A stretch of DNA of 64,000 nucleotides, from assembly GCA_930367205.1 (NCBI GenBank), contig OV884012.1, positions 56,999,239-57,063,238 on the forward strand, written 5' to 3'. Position 1 is the stretch's first letter. Each line of letters begins with the position of its first letter. A model generated the notes under the pieces. That model saw only the letters and a program-made list of their open reading frames with translations. It searched no databases and was not told the origin of the DNA. Source of the DNA: Acanthosoma haemorrhoidale. Its lineage: Eukaryota; Arthropoda; Insecta; Hemiptera; Acanthosomatidae. Below are positions 1 to 12,500 of the stretch, one piece after another. A program made the translations under genes and the position numbers.

Positions 1-1199
1 AGACTAATCAAGAAGTATCCCGGTGATATAACTGTATACCTATTTCAACTAACTTTATGGACAATTAAATTTCTCTTATAGTACTAAAGAACTAATTCTT
101 TAGATTTTTTGAAATTCCAAATTAAATGGTAACACCCTGTACATAAAATAAAGCAACATATAATAAACGATCATAAGCATGAAATGTCTACTCTTTATTA
201 CAGTATTAATTTATAGCTATACTCGCGAGGATGAGAGTATTGACAAGAGTAGAGGGAATGAAAGGCCTTACCCCCTTCACAACCAACCTCTTACTTCTTG
301 ATCCCAATGCCTGGAATCTAGGTGCCTTTCATTCCAGTTTTAATTGAATGGAGCCTATCTTTCCACCACTTGTGTCAGTACTCTCATCGTCTCGTGTATA
401 ATACAAAAAATAGGACAAAATAAGCTTAATACCATAATTTGTAAATAAAAATGATAAACATCATATTGTTATAATCACGATTAGTGAATCAGAAGTAATA
501 GATATTGAAAATGAAATCAAATTAGAAAAAATAATCTCAACTAATCTATTGAATGTATACACTTCTCATTTATGAAATATATAATTTTGGTTCTATTCTT
601 AAGATAATGATTTTCAATACACAACAATTTTAGGGCCAAGAAAAATAAAAGATAAACTTGGTAACTAAGCCATTAGGAGATCAGTTAAATAACAATGCCA
701 ATAAATAAGAAAATAATTACTTCATAAGTAATGATAATCTCATTATTGATATTACTTAAATAGTATTTGATCATTTTATCATTTCCCGCCTACAGTGAGT
801 TCTATAATTAAAACTAAGTGGAAACAATAAAAAAAATATCACAATGGCTTAGCATAACAGTAATGAATGACGATTATCACCAAACTAACATTTGTCAGCT
901 AACGGCCTAGAAACAACTATCAAGTGTGAGGCTTCTTTCGATCCTGTGTGAAGCTTTTTCTTGTGGTGAATTGTAACCACTTTACAATATTTGATACTAA
1001 CCCAGCAGCTATAGTACAGCATCACTATAAGTGTCCGACATCCATACAGGATCAGTAAGAGAAGAAAGGGCTATAGAATCAGTTATTATCACTATGACTG
1101 TACGAACTGCTCTCCTCTGAGCAGTACTCTACAGACCAGTGGCAAAAGCCTCACCTAAATAGTGCTCTATAACGAATCAGATTCACTACATTAGCACTA
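1..1199 (-). other. Probable GOPC 3' UTR and downstream flank
   Basis: There is no open frame with recognisable similarity. The sequence is AT-rich apart from a mixed-composition stretch at about 900-1190, next to the stop codon. Most of 200-1199 is probably GOPC 3' UTR, if the AATAAA at 194-199 is used. Confidence 0.45.
194..199 (-). terminator. Candidate GOPC poly(A) signal AATAAA
   Basis: TTTATT on the plus strand reads AATAAA on the minus strand, about 1 kb past the GOPC stop, and is followed by a T/G-rich stretch. Other AT-rich hexamers lie between here and the stop, so the true cleavage site is uncertain. Confidence 0.45.
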
Positions 1200-4100
1200 C
1201 TAGACTGGGGTGCCAAAGTTGGCATCTCCGAAACCGTCGATGTAAGTACTGACATCAACCTTATAATGTGTCGACTTGTCACTCTCACTCCCCTGCCTAA
1301 TTAGGTCATGGTTCCTATAGTCGGCTTTGGAGGTAGCATCGCTCCTGTGGTATTCTGTCCGCGGATCAGATATCCTACGATCATTGTGCCTGTGGTTGTC
1401 TTTTATAAAATTTTCTTGTTCAAATTTGGCATCCAGTCGTGTCTCTATAGGCCGGTTATTCTCTTTAGGGATGTCGAACCTCGCCACATGTGCATCATGT
1501 TGGTGTGATGGCTTTCTACTAGCTGGTTCTGAATGCTCCTTCCAGCTTCCACTTGGTGTCAGCGTACGGAATATCTTTTGTAGTGTTGTCACTCCTATGT
1601 GGAGAGGGCTAGTAGGTTCCTTCTCCTTCTCGTACTTCTCCTCAATCTCGACTACCTGACCATTAGAGTCCTTTTCAGAAATCCTAGGACTGCTGGTGTA
1701 GCTACTTTCTGATATATCCCTGTAAAAATAATATTTTAAGCATAAAATATCAAACTAATACTAAGTACAATTAATAATGTAACTAATAAACACATGAGGA
1801 TTGCTATGTTAGTTTCTTTTAATATTATCAAACATTAATTAAGTTTTTTTTTTTTCATTTTACTTAACAAATTAAATCTGACTCAAAACAAAAGGCGCAT
1901 TATTGGCCTGATAGGCAAAAAAGTTATGACCGATCCAGACTCTTTAGTGGTATTGACATACTTTTATGAAGCATTTCAATTTTTTAGAGAGAAAACTGCT
2001 ATCACTAAATTGGAAACTATTATCACCTCCAGAGGTAATAATTGAAATAATCCATTTTATTATCTTGCGTCCAAAAACTCAAGTAAATATCGATGATAAA
2101 TGCAAAAATTATAATTTAATATCTTTTTCTATTTACCTTGCAGAAGAATCAGGTGTCCTTGGTGCAGTAGGAGTAATTTCCTTATTATAACCATTTTCGT
2201 AGGCAAGCACCTGATGTCCATCATTAAAGAAACCATATCTGTGGGGAAAAAATAGGGATAAACCTAAACAAATTTAAAAAACACGCTTGGAATTTCCTTT
2301 TAATATATGAAATAAAATGGTCCAAATTTTGGTAAACGTTTTTTGCAGTTCAGATAACTGTATAGGATTTATGAATACTACATTGATTCTGGTTAAATAT
2401 TAATATAATAACCATCTGAGTCCCTTGACCAGAATAGGTAGATTAAATTAGTCCATGATCCTATCAATCTAATATTTTCTCTTATTAGAAAATACTACCA
2501 CTCTAATAGCATTCACATTGAATGACAATCCCACCTCTCATAAGGTATACAAATTTAAACACCCATTAATCCACTTATCAACCTCCATTATTACTGTTAT
2601 GACTAATATCGCACATAAAATAATCTATCATTCCATCTTCAGCCATCATCTCATCCAACCTATTACAAACAATGATAGCCAATACATGTAAAACAAACAC
2701 ATATATAAAATAAATCACCTCAGTTGAGAAACATCTGAATCTTCTTCTGCGTCATCTTGGCCAACATATTTGACTTTTAGTTTAACTTCACCAACTTGGT
2801 TACTTAATATTTTCACAGCTTCATTATGACTTGCCTAAACAAGTAAATAAACATAGCTTATTAACACATATTCTAAATATTTCAGCCAAAATCATGCAGC
2901 ATGCTTCACATTAAATGTAACAGCAAAATATTAGTGATTTGCATAATACAACAAAGTGCTATAGTTATAAGTAAAAAAACAAAACAAAAATACACTTGAA
3001 ATTAATAAAAAATAAAAGCATGCAACTAATAAAGAATTAATAGTCGCATTAAAACATGTCAGGCCTTAAAAAATTCTTCACAGTAATATAAATGAATCTT
3101 GTAAAATAAGTTACTGTAACAGTTTAATTTATTATCCTTATGTGCAGACATTGATACACATCAATTTGTAGGTTGGTATAGGGGGTAACTGCTTCACAAT
3201 GATACAAAAAGCCAAACCAAATTCAATATTTATAAATCAAAATATAATTTTTTAAAACACTAATTTTTAACATTTCAAGGAGTGTCACTGTCCCACTTTT
3301 TATTTAGTTACATGATAGAAAGAACAATAAACATTTATCAGGCATTGCATTAACTAAGTGGAATTAACCTGACTGGAGGACATGTAAAACTCCTTTCAAT
3401 GTTTTAAACTTCCAGAAAATTACTAATAAAATTTTAAAAAGATTCTTGGAAAAAGTGATGCATCAAAACTGTGGAGCATGACGATATAATTCGTCAGTCG
3501 TACTCAAACGGTTAAATTTAAAAACATAAAAATTTAGTTCAGATATTATTTGGCCGGGTCAAAATGTTTACACTTTTAGTAATACAGCTTGTTAGATCAT
3601 TTATCCTACTAACCATTTAAGAATAAGTTATTAGCGGAAGATAATGTTAAACAGTAATCAAAGCAATCCGAGACAAAATGGTTCTATTTCTATACCAGTT
3701 CACTAACTTAAGAACAGTTGTAAAACTAGCGAAATTCTGAAACCTTTTATCAATTCCTAGTGTTGAACAAGAAGCAAGTTACCCTCCTCTATTTGGTTAT
3801 TTAATGCTAATGGTTATGCCATTTATTTGATATAACTTACCACTACGTAGGAATCCAACCCAACAAAGTTCCACATTGTACACAATTTCCTACAATTATT
3901 TCTCAATAATAATGAATGTTACTATTGTTTTCCTATCTGTTGTACGTACTTGAAAAATTTTATAAATAAAATGAGCCAAGCAACTAAGGTACCTGAGACA
4001 AGTCAATGCCATTCACCTCAAGAATGGCATCTCCGACGTACAACTGGTCCACACCACCACCAGGCTCCAGCTCAGATATTAATATTGGAACTCCATGCTC

Positions 4101-6531
4101 TCGGCCACCCTGTAGAAAATAATCATCAAATTTAATAAAATATACTAGTAGCAGGTCATTACAATTATGGCTATTTATAATGTTAATAATATACAAGCAA
4201 TAAACACAAAAACAATACTAGAAGCATCCGAATGATCTAATGAATCTATGTCAAAGATTTTATCATGAATACTGTAAGGTTATTCTATAGTGCCATTTTC
4301 ATCTAAAATATAATTAATTTCAATTATAAATATTAATTTTAATGTAAGGTTAATTTTAATGTAAGGTTAATATTGTAATGGTGACTATTTAACTGAGTCA
4401 TGCCTCAGAAAAAGCCTGATTAAAGAGAAGACAAAGCAGTCACTCTGTGAAAGAGGGAGAGACAAATAAAAACATTTTAATTTTTAAAAAAATTATAATC
4501 CACATATTAGGCTCCATATTTATTAATCCATTCCAGTAAACTATCAGGCATAATTGAGCTTTACAGCAAACTTGTAGGTAACCTTGTGCTTATTTATGCA
4601 TTTAATTTTTGGTTGATCCCGTACCAGGCATCCACTATTTCAAAAGTGGCAGTGGTAGTTGGATTGTAATTTCTTATTAGCATAAGAAGCTAATCTTTAT
4701 TTTGTGATATCATTGACAATAAACTTGATCAATAACAGTAGATAAAGGAATAAGAATATAATGGGTATTAACATACCGTAATAGATATCCCTAGTCCAAC
4801 AGTATTGTTGTCCCTTTTCAGAACGATGTTTCTTGGAGTATTGTAAATTTTTACAGGTGGAGCTCTTGTATCAGCTTGCCTCACTGCTCTCACCTGTAGT
4901 AAAACATTGAGCTAAAGTGACTGTCCATCTCAAATTATAATATTATTTACAAAAATGCATTAAAATCAATATCTTTATTACCTAATTGTAAGAATGATAG
5001 TTATTTTTTATTTACACAATGAGATTAATTAACTAACCCAATTATTTTAAATCATAGTTTATCATCCAAAAAATGAATGCTTTTGTTCATACAAAAATAG
5101 ACTAAAAACCGCATTGGATTTTTACAAAATCCTAATAAAATGTAAGTTATTCTTATATTCATTAAAAAAATAACAATTCCATGTTCACTTAAATAATTTG
5201 TTTACAACAAACATAGGGACCAGCCAAGCCAAGTTTAATCAAGGAAGAAAAAAAAAACTAATCTGGACAAAGATCACTTCCTTGGAACAGCTACACTAGG
5301 AAAAAATAATAAAATCAATTATTTCAGTAAATTAAAATTATTTCTCCAAAGAGAAAAGTTGAAAAATGAGAAAAAAGGATTCTATGGTTTAGTTTAGGGC
5401 CTTTTTGCCAACCCAGGGTAGAGTTTTTGGTTTGCACAACCCGTTCAGTTCACCCGTGTCTTGTTCAGTCTATGTAGTGCTTTCAAGAAGTATAGAACTA
5501 AATGTGGTGATATAACAATTTTTTTTATGTATGAAGACTGTTGTTGTAGCCATAGGACTTGTAAGAACGAATATGATTCAAATAGGTCCAGCCTTCCTGT
5601 CAGTCCCTCCTGTTCCAATTTGCCTGTCAGTTTTTGCATTTTAGTCATACGATGAACAGGAAACTGAACAGAGAACTGATACAACTGTCTCTTTGCACGT
5701 AAACCCTAATTCTTATGATCACAGATGCAGTCACCAAGATTTTACATCGTTTAAATCGTGCTTCTGGATACGTATAATATACATAAAAGCAACATAAATA
5801 TACATAACATACAACTGTTTTTTGCCTTTGAACCAAGATTTCAGCCTCTAGCTGGGCCCACAACCTTTCCCTGACAGCTGCTAACATATCAGTCCTCCCA
5901 ACCAACTGCAACTGTTGTATCCTAAAAAATAACGGAAGCAGTACTGTAAGTGTATTTAACAAACAAGTCAGGCAAAATTGCTACATAAAGCATACTAAGC
6001 TAAGCACTTCCGCAAGATAGTATAATACAACAATGTAATTCAGAGGCAAAGGAGAAAATATAAAATATTCAAATGTTAAAGACTCAGGCTGGGATTAGTT
6101 GTGTTTTCATTACAATTTGTTGTAATGAAACTACATTGTATACACAGCCATGCAAGTATTAATGCCATTGCGGCATTAATTATTGGACTATGTGAGTTGA
6201 AATAAAATACTTTATTACTCTTTTTTCCTTGGTAACTTAGGGAATATGGCAGTTTATTGAACATATCAAACTAAAAAAAAACATGCATAAATCCAGATCT
6301 TAAAAGAAACAACTTAAGTGTCCATATACTGATGCTTGCACTGTTTTTTTTTTATTAATCTGAATGATGCTTACCTTCCAGCTAGCTCTTTGTCTAGGTA
6401 CCGAGCTGACAGCCTTGCCCCACACACTTCAGCTTCTAAGCTAGCTATTGTAGCTCTTAATGATTCATTTTCAATTTCTAACCTTTTTTTCCAATTTTCA
6501 AGGTGTCTAATCATTTTTTCTACATTCATAC
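1200..6531 (-). CDS. GOPC: GOPC exons 4-10: coiled coil 2, PDZ domain and extended C-terminal tail
   Basis: Exon 4 (6531-6375) encodes coiled coil 2 with [15 protein letters not shown]. Exon 5 (5921-5813) continues it with [14 protein letters not shown]. Exon 6 (4893-4777), exon 7 (4109-3993) and exon 8 (2834-2719) build the PDZ domain ([44 protein letters not shown]). Exon 9 (2238-2137) has a short aromatic segment after the PDZ. Exon 10 (1719-1200) is a 172-residue charged, low-complexity tail ending Gly-Thr-Pro-Val. All phases agree. Introns between these exons are 417 to 1158 bp and I see no other genes in them. Confidence 0.93.
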
Positions 6532-9500
6532 CTATAAATAATTAAGCAATTAACATGAAGAAAATATAATATTTTTTTTTTGGAAACTACAAAAACAGAG
6601 GCATGACAAAGTAGAGGTTGCTGAGGAAGCATAGATCCTTCATAGTCGATTCAATTGGCAGCAGTACTAGAAAAGTCATGGTATAATTCTTAATCATAAG
6701 TTATAGCAATAATATCCCGTTCAAATTAGCCATTATCCAATTGAGGACGGTAATAAATTTTCTTTATATTATTTTTGGTTTACAAATTGTGCGATTGAAT
6801 GAGGGAAAAAGTAGCTTTATGTAAGCAGAAGGGGTATGTAAGTTGCCCAGTGGTAGAACTTTAGAATGTGAAAAAAAAGAACAATAAAACCTTGCCAGAC
6901 TCAGCTTCATTAATCACAGTGTTGCTTATTTTAGCTGGGAATGTGCAACTAGTTCATAAATTGGAGAAAACAGATTCTCTTACTCATAATATATCGTATA
7001 GAGAAATTTCCGTTTTTATTAATTTCAAATACAATTTAGCATCAGTCGTTTTAAAGGAGGAAAACTTCATGGTTCCAGTTGAAAGTTCTTTGAACTCAAT
7101 GGCTCCATGACATGATGTAAGTATGTCAAAATGTATCCCAGCCATACCTTTTTGTTTGAAGTTTTGGATATTTGATATCCCTATTTGTGGCAAATGAATG
7201 CTTATTAGATGAACTTTCATTACAAGGATTATCATGAAATGAGTAGTTTTTGTTTTGAGAATGATGATACATGTTGTGGCCACCTCTTAATTACGAATAA
7301 TTAGAAGTTCCCCTCTTCTCGGACCAGAAAATATCTATCTATGTTTCCAGATGTTCAATAAAGCTTATGACGTCAGGCGGAGAGGGGAGAGAAGCTAGTG
7401 GGGGAAACAGCCGCAGGTGGGGAGCCATCCCCACCACAGCTGGCCTGCCTAAATAAACTGAGCGTCTAAGAGCGGACGATAAGAAAGAACCAAACCGGAA
7501 CCTAGAACACTTCTCTCTCTCTATGTACTGGCGCTTGCTGCTCTACTCAAAACCATGGTCTTCTCATTCAACATCTTTCTCTCCTAACCCCGCTATGTTT
7601 TAGTCCGGCGTTGTCAGACCCCACACCTTCCTAGTGGGAATCTCTGCCTTCGTCTCGCTAAAACTAGCACCTCCTTGGGAGAGACCTCTCCCTCACGGAC
7701 GACGGTTGCCACGGCCCTACAAACTTTACCTAGTAGCGTCTCCCACGGCAATCCATTCTGCTTCCCTCCGGTTCACACTATCCTTTGGGATCCGGACGGT
7801 TTTTGCCTACCACATATATACCGAGTGTGAATTCGTGGTCATTCCAAGACCACATAAACTGCCTATATATACCTACACTGTTCCTCTTCTCCTGAACATA
7901 GTGCACTGTCGGGGCACGCCTTCTAAGATCTTAGGGAGTCAGATCAAAACAAATCAGGCCGGCAGCCGTGTGAAAGACCACAGGTCAAGCCGCCTAATCT
8001 CTTTCTTAGCGCTCGCCGGACAGCGGCTAGAGGTTGTAGCAACCCTAGCCCGCGCCGGTCGTCTCCTCCCCACTTTGGGGATATTCGACAATACATTAAC
8101 TTTGGGATTCAGTTGAGGGAACATTCAGGTACTCTGAATTATGGATCCATGATTCAATATATCATAAATGAAAAGGTATCTATTCACATTAAATAACTTC
8201 CACATAATTTATTCGAATTAGGTTTATAAGTTTCTTGGATCACTTTAAACTCTTTCCCCCTTCTTTTCCCCACATGATTTAATTAATGCCACTTGAGGTT
8301 TTACAGTAACTTAACCTCTAATGGTATGGTCATACTGAATATGGAAAATGTTGATCGATGATAGAAGGAAACTATAGAGAGAAAGTGAGTGAGAAATGGG
8401 GAGGAAGAAGAGGGAGTGGTGTGGGCAGCCAATGTTCAGATGACCAAGCTCCTTAGGTAAAGAAATTCATACAACCTATAAACCATGTAATAACAGTGTA
8501 AATGTTCATAAATGATATTAAGTATGGCTGTAAGATTTTTAGAAAGAAATATTTATATATTTTATTTAAGAAACTGTATTTGATGAGTATTTACTTGTTT
8601 ATAACCATTTGTTTTATGCTATTTTAAGCTATGTTTATATAAAAACTAACCTGATTTGTAACTATTTATTACTATTCTATTTTAACATATAATTTGTAAC
8701 AAATACTAACTGATTTCTGATTAATTATTCATATTACATTTTGATCAACTATTGGATGCTGTGTATTTTAACTGTTACATACATATGGTATATTATTGGA
8801 AGCTGTTAACATTGCATCAAATATTTATGTGCCCAATTATTTACTTCATTAAATATTATTTAAGTATTAATGTGTTCTTCGGAATGTCATATATATTTAG
8901 AAAATAAGTTTTGTGTAGACAAATCATTTCATCCATTCATAAAAGAAATGTTACAACCAGCACAACAAATAAAAATTCCCTGATTAACAGATTATCAGTC
9001 TTGATCCACACGAGTAAAAAAGTAAGTCATACTTACAAAGCAGCAGTCACCATCAGAAATGAGAGCAGTCATCATAGGAAAAGAGATATATAAAATGCAA
9101 TAAAAGAAATATTCTGTGAAGCGGAAGATACCTTCGTGGCGGGCCCTGTGCAGGGGAGACCGTTCCGCCAGAGACTGGTCAAGGCTGTTGGTGATGTCCA
9201 CTCCCTGAGGCATACCCGTCAGCTGGGATTTGTGAACATGGACTAGAACGGAGTGCAGTTGCTCTGACAGCTCATCATTCCTTGTTTCCATGTCCACCAG
9301 GCAGGACCTCATGTCAACCAGTTCTGCCTGCAACAACATGGCACACCGACATCAACATCTGCTATAATTTGAAATGTTTTAAGATAAATAATTAGTACGA
9401 ATGATTTAAACAAAAATAATTAATTTTTAAATAAAAATAGGTTAAAGGAAAGGGACTAAAAACATTTTATGTTATTATGACAAGAACAATGGGCAAAATT

Positions 9501-12500
9501 ACTACCTTAATATTTTATTCAACTTAGCAAAGACTAATTGAAACTATTAATATAATAAAATAAATTGGTTGGTAGAAAAGTCCTGTTTCTTAAGAAACAT
9601 TTAGAAAAGTTTTAATATCGATCAATATCATAAATAATGCCTTCCAAACTAATTCAATGTAAAAATCTAGTTATTTTTAATTTCCATAACTTTGATATCT
9701 GCTATCTAATACATTCCAAGTTGGTGTATTTATTGGCCGTACCTATAATTTATCTACTAACAAATTTTTTTATTTAGTGAAAAGTTCTATTAGTTTTAAG
9801 TCTTCTAGATGGCTTAAAAAATTAGTTGGAGTATTATTTTTGGTTAAAATTACAGATTAGCTTTTTCACAAGTATTTAAAAAGTGTTCAAGAAACTGACG
9901 CAGAGACTCCGGCACAAACTGTGCCATTTCTAGGTATTAATCTTTCACTTTCTTTGTCCTTAATTTCATGTGTGAGCATTCCCAAAAATATAATTTGGAG
10001 TATAATTGATCTTTTGTAGCTATAAAAAAAATCTTGATAAAATGGAGAAAACTGGCTGCATAACTTATATAAGCAACAACTAGTTAACTGATCATTCAAT
10101 CGTATCCATGACTGAACTATATGGTGGTTTATGACAGTTTAATATTTTTTTATTAAGTAATAAATAAAAAATAATTAACAATGGATAACTAAGAAGGCTA
10201 TCCAGTTGATCTAGAGTTGAGTGACACTGCTGAACTCACCTCCCCTCCTTAAGATCCTGAAGCAGCTTTAATTGCCAGGATTGGTTTGTTGAACTAAGGG
10301 TCTGGAAACAAACCTTTTACCTCTCCCCCTCCCACTACCACCTGATAAAATATTCGCACAACCCTGCTTAATTTAATTTTAAAGGGCACTAAATTTCCTC
10401 AAATTTTCATATGTAACATGTTGGAAAATTTAAAACAGGTACAGAGATACGGAGCCATGAAAATCTGTAAACATGTCAAAAAAAGGCAAAACGTATGCCA
10501 GTGGTTTCACCTTAATAACGTTTTTTTTTTTTTCCATTTTAGTGCAATATGCATAATAACCAATCTTGTAAAGGATTAAATTTTCCACAAAATATTTGTA
10601 ATAATAACTCCCTATAGATGCTGAGATTGTAAAAAGCAATTTTTGAAAATGTACATTTCCAACATAAAGATGCAATGGTTTCTCTTGCAATAGTTGCAAA
10701 CCATATCCACACAAACAAAGGAAATGTAGCTCTGGATCCTGTCATGCTTTTCCACAGGATGAACATCTCTAAGCAGTCTGATGTTGATCTGAAAAAACAC
10801 TTCGAGCACAAACTTGCTCCTTTACCATTGTCACTTTTCTTAGAGGAAAGCAATCGCAAAGGGACAAAGTCCACATTTACTCTAATTTCACACTTTCGCC
10901 AAGTGACAGAAATCGGAAAGAGCAAAGTTGGTGTAGTAGATGGAGGCTACCTCTCCAACACAGAGTTCACTGGAATCGGAGTGAATGTTTTTCTGCAATT
11001 TTTAAGATTTATGTGACCTATCATCGTGGTCAAAATGCTGTGGTAGTTTTCGTTAGTTGCCCCACTGAGGTTGAAAACGTAATTTTTTTCCTAAAAATCA
11101 AAATCACTCCACCTTTTTCAATCCAAAATGATCTAATGGGCTAGAAAGAGAAGCCTCTTCTTCGAATTGCCACACTAATGGCTGCTTCGGCGGGGAAAAA
11201 CTGACGTTTCCAATAATGGCGTAATATTACCAATATTTCAAATAAGGTATTGCCATGTTGTTTAACCGAATGCTAAAATGCGACAAAACTGAAGGCAAGA
11301 CGGGGACATTTTGTTTACAAATTCATTTAGTATAGTCTAGGGATTAAATAGATATCAATCTTAATTGGATATGAAAAACAAACGAAATAAATCAGTGGAT
11401 TACAATTTCCAAGAAAAGGAAATCGGTGCATTTTTTATGACTTGCCCCCATTACAATCCCCCGAAATCTACAGGACTTTTTGCGCCTGAATCGAGTAAGC
11501 ACTAAAAATGTTTAAATATATTTTATGCTATTGTTCCTTTTACGCTGATCTCACACATTCATTCATTCACACATTCATTTAAGACCTAACCACCTCCCAT
11601 TACCAGAACTTCCATACCTTCCCCCTAGCTGTCCTAGTAATCATGCTTATACTCTCATCTCATCCACGTCAACCCAGAGCGACGCCTAAGGGGAAGATGT
11701 CCTCGTGACCTTCTACAAACCAATTAGGATTTTGTTAGCATCTGTGAGCTCTCCGCGAGTCTGTGTCAAGTGAAGTGGTTCTGGATAAAGAGTCTTTTCC
11801 CCCCAAAGAAAACAAGTCGTTGAAAAACTGAAGTTGTAAGCACTGCTTACAATAATTTGTATATTGATTACATGTAAACATTTTTAATAAAGATTCAATG
11901 AAAAATAAAATAGTCATTTTATTGAACAAGTCTATTCCTTGTATAAATAAAGCTTCTAAACGAAGAAGAGACAAAGGAATGTGACAAGAAACTAGAGGGA
12001 GCGAAGAAGGGAACCCCTTGGCTACTGCAAAGGTGGCCCATCCAGTTTAATAAAGGCAGTACTAATTAGTGCCAGTGTAAGAAGACAGACAATACACCAT
12101 TGGGACCTGCATTGTGGGTCAATCACCATTCATATTCAGCCAACGGCAGGTGGCGTTGGTGGGTAGCATGAGCTTTATTAATCAGTAATGCTACGGTGTC
12201 TAGTACTGGAGTCTAGCCTAGAAGGAGTTGCCGTTATACAGCATGTAAATGTAAAGAACCTAATTTGACAGGAACAAAAATGAGGCAGAAAAAAAAATGA
12301 TTTTGTAAGTTGGCGTAACGTGTTTCACGTAAACAATAGTTCTTCATTCAACAACTTGAAGTGTGTAGACCTTTTTCAGCCATATCGAAGAAAGGACCAT
12401 TTAAGTAGATGACGATGAATATAAAAATATTAATTTTGTCAAGCTTTAACGTCAACTCGCCATAGTTAATACTAGTTTTTTATTTATCTCCATAACCACA

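Noticed and set aside
7634..8116. 160-codon plus-strand open frame
   Set aside because: It lies wholly in the GC-rich repeat R3, has no recognisable domain, and its second copy at 26.6 kb is broken; not called as a gene.
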